A DNA stretch of 64,000 nucleotides, taken from positions 1 through 64,000 of the forward strand of contig NZ_JQKD01000005.1 of the NCBI RefSeq assembly GCF_000745855.1, written 5' to 3'. Positions 54,091-62,524 of the stretch are shown piece after piece. Source of the stretch: Xenophilus azovorans DSM 13620 (GTDB lineage: Bacteria; Pseudomonadota; Gammaproteobacteria; Burkholderiales; Burkholderiaceae_C). Position numbers and translations under genes: made by a program. Numbering within the stretch: the stretch's first letter is position 1; each line of letters opens with the position of its first letter. The notes beneath the pieces were generated by a model. The model did no database searches, had not been told where the DNA came from, and worked only from the letters and a program-made list of their open reading frames with translations.

Positions 54091-55059
54091 ATGCCCCCCG
54101 GGACACGGCAGGAGACACATTCCACAGCCCTGACGCGACTGACCTTCCAGCACCTGCAGTACCTGCAGGCGCTGGTCGAGGAGCGCCACGTCACCCGCGC
54201 GGCCGAGCGCATGGGCATTGGCCAGCCGGCCATGTCCACCGCCCTGGCGCGCCTGCGCGAGGTGTTCAGGGACGTGCTGCTGGTGAAGACCACCACCGGC
54301 ATGGAGCCCACCCCCCGCGCGCTGGACCTGGTGCGGCGCGTGCGCGAGATCGCGGACATGCTGGAGGGCCGGGGTTTCGAGGCCGGGCACTTCGATCCCG
54401 CCACTTCCCAGGCGCGCTGGCGCGTCATGTCCTCGGACGGCATCTCGCGCACGCTCCTGCCCGAGATGATGGCGGTGGCTGCGCGCGGCGCCCCGAACAT
54501 GCGCTTCACCGTCCACCCTGGCGATCCGCGGCGGCTGTCCGAGTACCTGCGCGACGGCGACTTCGACCTGGCCCTGACCTTCGTGCGCTCGCCGCCCTCC
54601 GAACTGCGCCAGACCGTGCTCTATCCGCAGCGTCTCCTGTGCATCGCGCGTGCTGGGCACCCGGCGGTGGACGGGCAGATCGGCCTGGACGCATTCGTGG
54701 CCTGCCAGCACGCCCGCTGGGGCGCGCCGCCCGTGGCCCATGCCACCATGGAGGCGATGGTCGACGAGGCGCTGGACGCGCAGGGACACGCCCGGCGCGT
54801 CAGCCTGTTGGTGTCCAACCTGACGCTGCTGCCGGACGTCGTCGCCGGCTCCGACCTGCTCGCCGTCGTGCCCGAGCACATGGCCCGGGCGGCGGCGCGG
54901 GCACTGCCGATCCAGCTCCTGGCGCTGCCCTTCAAGGTGCCGAGCGTGGACGTGAGCATGGTCTGGCACGAGCGTCTGCACCACGACCCCGCGCACAGGT
55001 GGCTGCGCGAATCCCTGCGGGACATCGGTCGGAAGCTCTCGAAGCGGCCGACGCTGTGA
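54091..55059 (+). CDS. LysR-family transcriptional regulator
   Basis: The 322-residue regulator has an N-terminal winged HTH (LTFQHLQYLQALVEERHVTRAAERMGIGQPAMSTALARLREVFRDVLLVKT) and a periplasmic-binding-like effector domain. It has AAGGAAGGAG before the ATG. It is divergent from the cupin pair with 180 bases between, in which CGTCA(T/A)T(G/C) recurs three times (53934, 53983, 53996). Confidence 0.92.
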   Translation: MPPGTRQETHSTALTRLTFQHLQYLQALVEERHVTRAAERMGIGQPAMSTALARLREVFRDVLLVKTTTGMEPTPRALDLVRRVREIADMLEGRGFEAGHFDPATSQARWRVMSSDGISRTLLPEMMAVAARGAPNMRFTVHPGDPRRLSEYLRDGDFDLALTFVRSPPSELRQTVLYPQRLLCIARAGHPAVDGQIGLDAFVACQHARWGAPPVAHATMEAMVDEALDAQGHARRVSLLVSNLTLLPDVVAGSDLLAVVPEHMARAAARALPIQLLALPFKVPSVDVSMVWHERLHHDPAHRWLRESLRDIGRKLSKRPTL

Positions 55060-55083
55060 GCCCGGCCGCGCACCGCGCGCCTG

Positions 55084-55806
55084 TCAGCGCTCCAGAAGGC
55101 GACCGGCCACGAAGGCGATGGCATCCGACAGCCGCTCGCCCTCCAGCTCGCGGTGCGGCCCGGGATAGGCGACGAGGCGCTTGTCGGCCGACCCGATCGT
55201 GTCGAACAGGGCCAGCGTGCCGTCGCGGTCGAAGAACTCGTCGTCCCACTGCTGCGTGAACCACACGTCGCACCGCATCCTGCGGGCCGCTTCCGCCAGG
55301 TGCTCGCTGGCGGCGTAGGTCGTGCTCCACAGGCCGATGGCCGCGGCGCGAATGCGCGGCTCGGCCGCCAGCATCGGGATGCCGTACGCGGTGCCCATCG
55401 ACACGCCGACATAGCCGATCGGCAGATCCGCGCAGCCGGGCACGCGCTGGATGGCGTCCAGCGCGGCCTGCATGTCCTCGCCCATGCCAGTGCGTGCCAC
55501 ACCTGCGCGCCATGCCTCGCGAAAGGCCGCGCGCGCGGTGCTGGGCGCGAGGTCGCCGTCGCCGCGGCGCTCGCCATGGACCGGGCCGTCGACGGCCAGG
55601 ACGGCCAGCCCCAGCGGCAGGCAGGCCCGGGCGATCATGAGGACAGCGTTCGAGGTCTTGTGTCCGCTGCCCCCGTGGCATGCCAGGACGAGCCCCCTGG
55701 CGCCGTCCGCCGGCTGCCAGTGGACCGCGGGGATCCTGTGGCTGCCGCGCTCGACGGCCAGGGGTGCGGGTGGAGGGAGCGGGCGCGTCGCGTCCTGTCG
55801 TGTCAT
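55084..55806 (-). CDS. Alpha/beta hydrolase, dienelactone-hydrolase-like
   Basis: The 240-residue protein has the nucleophile elbow GVSMGTAYG with Ser as nucleophile, an oxyanion strand LVLACHGGSGHKTSN, and a late acid/His region (QQWDDEFFDRDGTLALFD; YPGPHRELEG). The size and order fit dienelactone hydrolase or small esterases. It is last in the cupin-bug-hydrolase run and may hydrolyse a lactone or 1,3-dicarbonyl product. Confidence 0.83.
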   Translation of the reverse strand: MTRQDATRPLPPPAPLAVERGSHRIPAVHWQPADGARGLVLACHGGSGHKTSNAVLMIARACLPLGLAVLAVDGPVHGERRGDGDLAPSTARAAFREAWRAGVARTGMGEDMQAALDAIQRVPGCADLPIGYVGVSMGTAYGIPMLAAEPRIRAAAIGLWSTTYAASEHLAEAARRMRCDVWFTQQWDDEFFDRDGTLALFDTIGSADKRLVAYPGPHRELEGERLSDAIAFVAGRLLER

Positions 55807-55810
55807 CTCG

Positions 55811-56767
55811 TCAGTCCAGCCGGATGTCGTTGTCCTTGATCACGCGGCCGAACTTCTGGTAGTCGGCCTCGATCTCCTTGTAGAAGTCCTCCAGCGACCC
55901 CTTCGAGGGTTCGAAGCCGGCGTCGCGGATGGTCTTCTGCACGGCAGGGCTGGCCAGCGCCTTCTGCCACTCGGCGCGCAGCCTGGACAGCACCGGTGCC
56001 GGCGTGCCGGCAGGCGCGTAGACCACCTGCCATCCCACCACCGTCGCCGCCGGAAAGCGCTGGCCGATCGCGTCCACCTGGGGGAAGGCCGCCATCGGCG
56101 CGTTGCCGGTCTGCGCCACTGCCCGGATGTGGCCCGCGGCCACCTGCGGCGCCGGCGAGGTGGGTGGATCGATGCTGCACGAGACCTGCCCCGAGACCAG
56201 GTCGGGCAGGACCTGGCCGAAGGTCTTGTACGGCACGTGCAGCACGTCGATGCCGGTCTCCTTCTTGAGCAGTTCCAGCGCCAGGTGCGGTGGTGAGGCG
56301 ACGCCGTAGGTCGCGCAACTGAGCTGGCCTGGGTGCTTCTTGGCGTAGTCGATGAACTCCGCCAGGTTGTGTATGGGCAGCTTCGGGTTCACCGTCATCA
56401 GGTACGGCGTGTCGGCCGGGCGCGCCACGGGCACGAGGTCCTTGCGGAAGTCGAAGGGCTGCTTCTTCACCCAGGGGTTGATCACCATGGCGCTGGAGTT
56501 CAGCAGCAGGGTGTAGCCGTCGGCGGGCGCCTTGGCCACGATGTCCGCGCCGATGGCGCCGGTCGCGCCCGGGCGGTTGTCCACCACGATGGGCTGGCCC
56601 ATCTGTTCCTTGAGCTGCTCGCCGTAGGCGCGCGACATGATGTCGGGCGCGCTGCCTGGGGCGAAGGCGACGACCAGCTTGATCGGTCGGTCAGGATAGG
56701 TTCCCTGGGCCAGGCCGGCCCCGCTCGCGGCCACCGCCGCGAGCGCCAACAGGTGGCGGCGCCGCAT
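55811..56767 (-). CDS. Bug/TctC-family substrate-binding protein of the second cluster
   Basis: The 318-residue protein has a short signal (MRRRHLLALAAVAASGAGLAQG) and TctC motifs PIKLVVAFAPGSAPDIMSRA and IVVDNRPGATGAIGADIV. It is one base from the upstream cupin stop and 4 bases before the hydrolase, so it is inside an operon with them, but no TctAB genes are present in this cluster. Confidence 0.9.
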   Translation of the reverse strand: MRRRHLLALAAVAASGAGLAQGTYPDRPIKLVVAFAPGSAPDIMSRAYGEQLKEQMGQPIVVDNRPGATGAIGADIVAKAPADGYTLLLNSSAMVINPWVKKQPFDFRKDLVPVARPADTPYLMTVNPKLPIHNLAEFIDYAKKHPGQLSCATYGVASPPHLALELLKKETGIDVLHVPYKTFGQVLPDLVSGQVSCSIDPPTSPAPQVAAGHIRAVAQTGNAPMAAFPQVDAIGQRFPAATVVGWQVVYAPAGTPAPVLSRLRAEWQKALASPAVQKTIRDAGFEPSKGSLEDFYKEIEADYQKFGRVIKDNDIRLD

Positions 56768-56768
56768 C

Positions 56769-57374
56769 TCAGGCGGCCTCGCCGACCTGGCTGCCCAGCA
56801 CGGCGTCGAAGCGCCAGCCCATCTCCTCGATGCGCTGGCGGACATCGGGGCCGAAGTTCCGTTCGATCTTCTCGCCGGTGGCCGGCGCGTACTGCACGTC
56901 GGACGCCACGTCCCTGTTCTCGCCCTGGATCAGCACCAGCAGCACCGCCTCGGGCGTCTTGCCCGTGTTGCGAAAGGCCCGCATCACGTTCGGCGGCACC
57001 GAGATCATGTCGTGCTCGTCGAGGAGAGTCTTGTACTGGCCGTCGTCGCCCCAGCGCACCTCGAACTGTCCGCTCAGGCACATGAAGGTCTCCAGCGTGC
57101 GGGCATGTGCATGCAGGTCGGGGCCCTGGCCCACCGGGCAGCGGCACAGGTTCACCGTCAGGCCCGGGAAGCCGACGATGCCCGGGTTCCGGCTGCTGGC
57201 GCCCACGCCTTCGCCCGGCGCCATGTACAGGTAGATCGAGTCGGCCGCGATCGATTCGAGCGCTGCGGCGGGAATGCCGCCGGTCGCGTCGAAGCGGCGC
57301 TTCTTGGGCTGGATGGTCCTGGCGCGCACGATGCGCTTTTCCATTTCATCGGGCGTGGGGTTGAGCGTGGGCAT
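56769..57374 (-). CDS. Cupin-domain protein heading the bug/hydrolase operon
   Basis: The 201-residue cupin has PDLHAHARTLETFMCLSGQFEVRWG (HxH and Glu ligands, metal-competent) and DEHDMISVPPNVMRAFRNTGKTPEAVLLVLIQG. It is a clear paralogue of the 52.8-kb cupin (shared MR-FRNT, LIQG and C-terminal acidic helix). The ATG at 57374 follows CGGAG. It is divergent from the ThDP gene across a region with an 18-bp palindrome. Confidence 0.82.
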   Translation of the reverse strand: MPTLNPTPDEMEKRIVRARTIQPKKRRFDATGGIPAAALESIAADSIYLYMAPGEGVGASSRNPGIVGFPGLTVNLCRCPVGQGPDLHAHARTLETFMCLSGQFEVRWGDDGQYKTLLDEHDMISVPPNVMRAFRNTGKTPEAVLLVLIQGENRDVASDVQYAPATGEKIERNFGPDVRQRIEEMGWRFDAVLGSQVGEAA

Positions 57375-57473
57375 GGATGTCTCCGGGAGGGTTGAAAGGA
57401 GTCGGGGCGGTTCGACGTCGTCGCCGTGGCATGGGAATCTAGGCGCGTCGCCGGCGAGCGGCCATGCCTGGCG

Positions 57474-57491
57474 GTTGATGGCGCCATCAAC
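57474..57491. promoter_or_regulatory. 18-bp perfect palindrome GTTGATGGC-GCCATCAAC
   Basis: It lies almost midway between the divergent cupin (start 57374) and ThDP gene (start 57588). A perfect palindrome at this place is most simply an operator. The local LysR protein is one candidate binder; the symmetry is also GntR- or TetR-like. Confidence 0.6.
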
Positions 57492-57587
57492 GAACCGCAT
57501 GGCCTGCGCGCGGCCCCGCGTGCTTCAATCGTCGCCGACGCCCATGCGGGCGGATCGACCTTTCACCTTCCAGGAGAGACCAGGCAC

Positions 57588-59150
57588 ATGAACGGCGCCG
57601 AATCCCTGGTGCACACCCTGCTCGATGCGGGCGTGGACACCTGCTTCGCCAACCCCGGCACCTCGGAGATGCACTTCGTCTCCGCGCTGGACCGCATCGC
57701 CGGCATGCGTTGCGTGCTGGGGCTGTTCGAGGGCGTCGTCACCGGCGCCGCCGACGGTTACTACCGCATGGCCGGCCGGCCCGCCGCGACGCTCCTGCAC
57801 CTGGGCCCGGGCCTGGCCAACGGCCTGGCCAACCTGCACAACGCGAAGAAGGCGAGGTCCGGCATCGTCAACGTGGTCGGCGAGCACGCCACCACGCACC
57901 TGGCGCTGGACGCGCCGCTGACCTCGGACATCCAGGGCCTGGCCGTGCCCATGTCGCACTGGGTGCGCACGGTGCGCAGCGCCGATGCCATCGCGTCGGA
58001 CTGCCGCGAGGCAGTGGTGCAGGCCTCGGGCCGTCCGGGGCGCGTCGCCACGCTGGCCCTGCCGGCCGACATGGCCTGGTCCGACACGGCCGCCGCGCCG
58101 CCGGCGCTGGGCGCCGTGCGCGAGCCTGTCGCGCTGCCGGTCGAGCAGGAGGCCGTCATCGCGGCCGCGCGCATCCTGCGCCGCCACGGCGGCTCGACGC
58201 TGCTGCTGCTCGGCGGCCGTGCCGTGCGGGCCCGGGCCACGGAGTGGGCCGGCCGGATCGCGGCGGCCACGGGCTGCGCCGTCATGTCGGAGTTCTACGC
58301 CGAGCGCATCGAGCGGGGAGCCGGGCGCGTGCCGGTGCCGCGCCTGCCCTATGCCGTGCAGGGCGCCGTCGACGCGCTGTCCCGCTTCGACCACATCGTC
58401 CTGGTGGGCGCTGCCGAGCCCGTGGCGTTCTTCGGCTATCCCGACAAGCCCGGCCGCCTGGCAGCACCCGGCACCACGTTCGCGACGCTGTCCACCCACG
58501 CGCAGGACCCCGCGCAGGCCCTGCGCATGGTCTGCGAGGAACTGGGCGCCATGCGCGTGAACCCGGCAACCTGCGGCCGCGCGGCGGCGCATGCCGAACT
58601 GGAGGAGGGACCCGTCACGCCGGCGTCCATCGGCGCGCTGCTGGCCGCGCTGATCCCGGAGAACGCGATCGTGGTGGACGAGGCCATCAGCACCGGGCGG
58701 GCCTTCGACGCGACCACCCGCGATGCCGCGCCCCACGACTGGCTGACCAACATGGGCGGCTCCATCGGCTATGGGCTGCCGGTGGCCGTCGGCGCCGCCA
58801 TCGCGGCGCCCGGGCGCAGGGTGCTCGCGCTGGAGGGCGACGGCAGCGCGATGTACACGCTGCAGGCGCTGTGGACCATGGCCCGCGAGAGCCTGAACGT
58901 CACGGTGGTCGTCTTCGCCAACCGGAGCTACCAGATCCTGAGGGGCGAGTATGCGCAGGTGGGTGCCGGCTCGCCGGGTCGCCGCGCGGGCGACATGCTC
59001 GGCATCGACCGGCCGGCGCTGGACTGGGTGGCCCTTGCGTCCGGGCAGGGCGTTCCGGCCTGCCGGGTGTCGACCCTGGGCCAGTTCGGCGACGCCGTGA
59101 GGCGGGCCAACGCGACGGAAGGGCCCAGCCTCGTCGAATTGGTGCTGTAG
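57588..59150 (+). CDS. Thiamine-diphosphate enzyme (benzoylformate decarboxylase / acetolactate synthase-like)
   Basis: The 520-residue ThDP protein has FANPGTSEMHFVSALD with FEGVVTGAADGYYRM (the cofactor-activating Glu), and a ThDP_C motif LEGDGSAMYTLQALWTMARESLNVTVVVFANRSY, where the usual final NN is AN. It resembles benzoylformate-decarboxylase-type enzymes more than acetolactate synthase. Decarboxylation of a 2-keto acid is a reasonable guess. CAGGAGAG precedes its ATG; a bidirectional terminator follows. Confidence 0.9.
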   Translation: MNGAESLVHTLLDAGVDTCFANPGTSEMHFVSALDRIAGMRCVLGLFEGVVTGAADGYYRMAGRPAATLLHLGPGLANGLANLHNAKKARSGIVNVVGEHATTHLALDAPLTSDIQGLAVPMSHWVRTVRSADAIASDCREAVVQASGRPGRVATLALPADMAWSDTAAAPPALGAVREPVALPVEQEAVIAAARILRRHGGSTLLLLGGRAVRARATEWAGRIAAATGCAVMSEFYAERIERGAGRVPVPRLPYAVQGAVDALSRFDHIVLVGAAEPVAFFGYPDKPGRLAAPGTTFATLSTHAQDPAQALRMVCEELGAMRVNPATCGRAAAHAELEEGPVTPASIGALLAALIPENAIVVDEAISTGRAFDATTRDAAPHDWLTNMGGSIGYGLPVAVGAAIAAPGRRVLALEGDGSAMYTLQALWTMARESLNVTVVVFANRSYQILRGEYAQVGAGSPGRRAGDMLGIDRPALDWVALASGQGVPACRVSTLGQFGDAVRRANATEGPSLVELVL

Positions 59151-59176
59151 CCGGAACCCGCCCCGCTCATAAAAAG

Positions 59177-59202
59177 AAAAAGCCGGCGCGAGCCGGCTTT
59201 TT
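59177..59202. terminator. Bidirectional intrinsic terminator
   Basis: The 11-bp stem AAAAAGCCGGC/GCCGGCTTTTT with a GCGA loop works for both the ThDP gene (plus) and the SWIB/H1 gene (minus), having T-runs on both strands. Confidence 0.93.
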
Positions 59203-59219
59203 CGTGGGGCTGGATCAGC

Positions 59220-59651
59220 TTACTTGACGTGCTTGCCGATCAGCGAGGCCAGTTCGAACATCGACACCTGGGCCTTGCCGAAGATCTCCTTGAGCTTGGC
59301 GTCGGCGTTGATCATGCGCTTGTTCGCCTTGTCCTGCAGGCCGTTCTTCTTGATGTAGTCCCACAGCTTGGAGACGATGGCGGTGCGCGGCAGCGGGGTC
59401 GAGCCCACCACGGCGGCCAGCGCGGGGCTGGGGGTCAGGGCCTTCATGAAGGCGGCGTTGGGGGTGCGCTTCTTGGCGGGCGCCTTCTTCGCAGCGGCCT
59501 TCTTGGCGGGAGCCGCCTTCTTCGCCGGAGCAGCCTTCTTGGCCGGGGCGGCCTTCTTCGCCGGGGCCTTCTTGGCGGGAGCCGCCTTCTTCGCCGGTGC
59601 GGCCTTCTTGGCCGGCGCTTTCTTCGCCGGTGCCTTCTTTGCAGTTGCCAT
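59220..59651 (-). CDS. Histone-H1-like lysine-rich tail fused to a SWIB/MDM2 domain
   Basis: The 143-residue protein has residues 4-62 made almost entirely of Lys/Ala/Pro repeats (AKKAPAKKAAP), the DNA-binding H1 C-tail pattern, then a SWIB domain (about 64-143: FMKALTPSPALAAVVGSTPLPRTAIVSKLWDYIKKNGLQD...). Free SWIB proteins and H1-like proteins both occur in Chlamydiae and betaproteobacteria. It is likely a nucleoid protein. AAGGAAA precedes the ATG at 59651. The leader to 59769 is AT-richer than its surroundings. Confidence 0.93.
   Translation of the reverse strand: MATAKKAPAKKAPAKKAAPAKKAAPAKKAPAKKAAPAKKAAPAKKAAPAKKAAAKKAPAKKRTPNAAFMKALTPSPALAAVVGSTPLPRTAIVSKLWDYIKKNGLQDKANKRMINADAKLKEIFGKAQVSMFELASLIGKHVK
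59466..59642. repeat. Degenerate tandem repeat coding the Lys/Ala/Pro tail
   Basis: About eleven imperfect 12-15-base units encode AKKAP or AKKAAP. Such arrays change length by slippage, so copy number may vary between strains. Confidence 0.85.
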
Positions 59652-59833
59652 GGTTGATTTCCTTTTGGTTTGGACAGAACGTTCTGCCAATGAAAACGCA
59701 GTCTCCACTGGCATTGCGGATGCTAAGGGAGAAAAAACGCGTTTCCAAGGGAGATCGCTGATTTTTCATTGGGAGTTGTTGTTTTTTTCGAGTGCGTTTT
59801 CCCTCGGGGAAGGGCGCGGCGGCGCCCGTGCGC

Positions 59834-60772
59834 TCAATGCACGGCCTGCGCGGCGGGGCGCCGGGCGGGCCAGGTGGCGAGCAGCACACCCGCCAGCGCG
59901 AGCGCGAAAGCGGCCATCTGCAGGGGCGCCAGGGGCTCGCCGAGCACCAGCACGCCCACCATCGCGGCGCTCACCGGCAGCATCACGGTGAACACGCCGG
60001 CCCGTGCGGCGGGCACGCTCTTCAGGCCCGTCATCCACAGCCACACCGTCCAGACGCTGGCCGCCAGCGCGTAGACGAGCAGCAGCAGCCACAGGCCCGC
60101 GCCTACCGCGCCGAAGTCGAAGCGCAGCGCCAGCCACACGCCGAAGGGCGTGGACAGGACGAAGCCCCAGAGGTTGATGAGCGAGGAGATGCGCTTGGGG
60201 CCCAGCCGCCCGGTGAGCGACTTGCCGATCACCGCGTACGAAGCCTCGCACAGCACCGCGCAGAAGATCAGCAGGTTGCCCAGCCAGGGCATGCGCGGCG
60301 GCGCGCCCGTGCTCCCCGGCGCCGCGCCGTGGGCGGGCGAGAGCGCCAGCAGCCCGATGCCCAGCGCCGCGCAGGCGATCGCCGCGACGGTGCGCGCGCC
60401 GATGCGCTCGCGCAGGAACAGCCAGCTTCCCACGGCCACCACCGCCGGGATCGAGGCCATGACGACCCCGGCCGACACGGCGCTGGTCATGGTCACGCCG
60501 AACAGCATGCACACGGAGAAGAGGAAGTTGCCGAGGAAGGACTCCAGGAAGACCAGCGCGCGGGTGCGGTGCGTCATGGGCGGCTCGCCCGGCGGGCGGC
60601 GCAGCCAGTGCGGCATGGCCAGCGCCGCGATGCCGAAGCGCAGCCACGCCAGCAGCATGACGGGGAACGCGGCGGTCAGCGGCTTGGACAGCGCCACGTA
60701 GGCGCCGACCAGCGACATGCTCAGCGCGAGGCAGCCGTACGCGACGAGCCGGGGCGGATGGTGCGGGTTCAA
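59834..60772 (-). CDS. EamA/DMT-family transporter
   Basis: The 312-residue protein has ten helices in two EamA units (ALSMSLVGAYVALSKPLTAAFPVMLLAWLRFGIAAL; VFTVMLPVSAAMVGVLVLGEPLAPLQMAAFALALAGVLLATW), the pattern of RhaT/YdcZ-like exporters. The substrate is not known. It is unlinked in sequence to the eamA gene at 39 kb and is divergent from the GGCT-like gene with 41 bases between. Confidence 0.9.
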   Translation of the reverse strand: MNPHHPPRLVAYGCLALSMSLVGAYVALSKPLTAAFPVMLLAWLRFGIAALAMPHWLRRPPGEPPMTHRTRALVFLESFLGNFLFSVCMLFGVTMTSAVSAGVVMASIPAVVAVGSWLFLRERIGARTVAAIACAALGIGLLALSPAHGAAPGSTGAPPRMPWLGNLLIFCAVLCEASYAVIGKSLTGRLGPKRISSLINLWGFVLSTPFGVWLALRFDFGAVGAGLWLLLLVYALAASVWTVWLWMTGLKSVPAARAGVFTVMLPVSAAMVGVLVLGEPLAPLQMAAFALALAGVLLATWPARRPAAQAVH

Positions 60773-60813
60773 TAGACTGCGCGCTCTGATGTGCCGGAGG
60801 AAGCACCCCGATC

Positions 60814-61329
60814 ATGCCCGATGAGACCTCCGGCCCGGCGCGCCACGTGTTCGTCTACGGCACGCTGCGCGCGGGCGGCAGCAACGACATCCGCTGCATG
60901 CGGCCGGCGCCGGCCTGGGTCGGCCACGCCCGGCTGCGCGGCACGATGCACGACCTGGGCGCCTACCCGGGCGCGGTGCTTGCGGGCGAGGGCGAATTGG
61001 TGGGCGAGGTCTGGCGCATCGGGCCGGCGCTGGAGGCGGCGCTGGACCGGTTGGAAGGCGTGCGGCCCGACGGCAGCGGCGAGTACCTGCGGCGCGAGTG
61101 CGACGTGGCCGTGCACCCGAATGCGGTGCTGCGCTGCCTGATCTACGAGATCCACCCCGCGCGCATCGCCGGGGCGCCGGTGGTGCCGGGCGGCGACTGG
61201 CTCGCGCACCGGCGCCTTGCGCCGGCCGGCGGGGCTACGCCACCCGCAGGCCCTGCAGCGCCGGATCGGCCGGCGGCGGACGCAGGTCCAGGCCGCGCAG
61301 GGTGCGCACCAGCAGGCGGGCGATCATGA
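60814..61329 (+). CDS. Gamma-glutamylcyclotransferase-like (GGCT/YtfP) protein
   Basis: The 171-residue protein has the GGCT signature VFVYGTLRAGGSN and the GEVWRIGPALEAALDRLEGV segment; the catalytic glutamate could be in GEYLRREC. Members release 5-oxoproline from gamma-glutamyl amines. The last ~32 residues (Pro/Ala/Gly-rich) overlap the end of the convergent ppk2 gene by 95 bases and may not be conserved. Confidence 0.85.
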   Translation: MPDETSGPARHVFVYGTLRAGGSNDIRCMRPAPAWVGHARLRGTMHDLGAYPGAVLAGEGELVGEVWRIGPALEAALDRLEGVRPDGSGEYLRRECDVAVHPNAVLRCLIYEIHPARIAGAPVVPGGDWLAHRRLAPAGGATPPAGPAAPDRPAADAGPGRAGCAPAGGRS

Positions 61330-62050
61330 GGTTGCGGTGCAGCTTGCTGTCGGCCGGGATCACGTACCACGGCGCATGGCGGGTGGAGGTGGCGCCCAGC
61401 GCCTTGGCGTAGGCGCGCTGGTAGTCGGCCCATTTCGTGCGCACCGCCAGGTCGCCCATGCTGAACTTCCACTGCTTGCCCGGCGAGTCGATGCGCGCCT
61501 GCAGCCGCTCGCGCTGCTCGTCGCGGCTGATGTGCAGCATGCACTTGACCAGCGTGGTGCCGGTCTCGGCCAGCAGGCGCTCGAAGTCGTTGATCTGGGC
61601 GTAGCGGCGCTTGGTTTCCGCCTTGTCGATCCAGCCCTCGACCACGGGCACCAGCACGTCCTCGTAGTGGCTGCGGTTCCACACGGCGATCTCGCCCGCG
61701 CGCGGCACCACGGCGTGGCAGCGCCAGAGGAAGTCGTGCGCCTTCTCCTCCTCGGTGGGGGCCTTGAAGGCCGCCACGCGCACGCCCAGCGGCGAGGTGC
61801 GCGAGAACACCCAGCGGATGGTGCCGTCCTTGCCGCTGGTGTCCATGCCCTGCAGCACCAGCAGCAGCTTGCGCCGGCCCTCGGCGTGCAGCAGGTTCTG
61901 CAGTTCGTCCAGCTCCTCGGCCAGGCGGTCGAGTTCGGCGCGGTGCTCGTCCTCGCCGCCGCCGCGCAGGAAGGGCGTGTCGCCCGGATCGATGCGCGAC
62001 AGGTCGGGGGTGCGGCCGGGATCGACCCGGTAGGGCTTGAAACGGCTCAT
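61235..62050 (-). CDS. ppk2: Polyphosphate:nucleotide phosphotransferase, PPK2 family
   Basis: The 271-residue kinase moves phosphate between polyphosphate and nucleotides. Walker A is in LQGMDTSGKDGTI, the lid has SRTSPLGVRVAAFKAPT, and Walker B is in WNRSHYEDVLV. The one-domain size is that of class I or III PPK2; the class cannot be decided from sequence here. It is 10 bases after hslR in the same direction. Confidence 0.94.
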   Translation of the reverse strand: MSRFKPYRVDPGRTPDLSRIDPGDTPFLRGGGEDEHRAELDRLAEELDELQNLLHAEGRRKLLLVLQGMDTSGKDGTIRWVFSRTSPLGVRVAAFKAPTEEEKAHDFLWRCHAVVPRAGEIAVWNRSHYEDVLVPVVEGWIDKAETKRRYAQINDFERLLAETGTTLVKCMLHISRDEQRERLQARIDSPGKQWKFSMGDLAVRTKWADYQRAYAKALGATSTRHAPWYVIPADSKLHRNLMIARLLVRTLRGLDLRPPPADPALQGLRVA

Positions 62051-62060
62051 GGTGCGCAGC

Positions 62061-62483
62061 CTACTTGATGTCGTCGTCCACGCTGGCGCTCCAGCGGTCG
62101 CCCCAGCCGTGGCGCGCCTGGTCGAGCTGCCGGCGGTCGCGCTTGGTGGGGCGGCCCTGCTCGATGGCCAGCGCCGGTTCGCGGGCCACGCGCCGCTGCT
62201 CGCGCGCGGCGGCCTGGGCCGCCAGGCTCTCGGGGGTTTCCTCGTACAGCTGCTGCGCCACCGGCGCCGGGCCGCGCTGCAGGCTCAGGCCGAGCACGCG
62301 CACGGTGCGCGTCGCATCGCCCTGGCGCAGCGCGACGGTGTCGCCCGGCCGGATCTCGCGCGAGGGCTTGGCGTTCTCGCCGTTGACCTGCACCCGGTGC
62401 CGCTCGATCTCGTCGACCGCGAGCGAGCGGGTCTTGTAGAAGCGGGCGGCCCACAGCCACTTGTCGATGCGCATGCGCTCCAT
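62061..62483 (-). CDS. hslR: S4-domain ribosome-recycling factor HslR (Hsp15)
   Basis: The 140-residue RNA-binding heat-shock protein has an N-terminal S4 domain (MRIDKWLWAARFYKTRSLAVDEI; NGENAKPSREIRPGDTV) and a basic C-tail. Hsp15 binds 50S subunits blocked with nascent chains. The ATG 62483 (MERMRIDKW) is used. It is likely co-transcribed with ppk2. I found no clear sigma-32 promoter directly before it. Confidence 0.93.
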   Translation of the reverse strand: MERMRIDKWLWAARFYKTRSLAVDEIERHRVQVNGENAKPSREIRPGDTVALRQGDATRTVRVLGLSLQRGPAPVAQQLYEETPESLAAQAAAREQRRVAREPALAIEQGRPTKRDRRQLDQARHGWGDRWSASVDDDIK

Positions 62484-62524
62484 GAAGGCGTGTGTATGAC
62501 GGAGTGTGATGATGAGGGAAGTGC

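Noticed and set aside
59466-59642. Regular repeat array considered as a CRISPR or minisatellite
   Set aside because: The units are contiguous, have no spacers and code for a Lys/Ala/Pro tail in frame with a SWIB domain.
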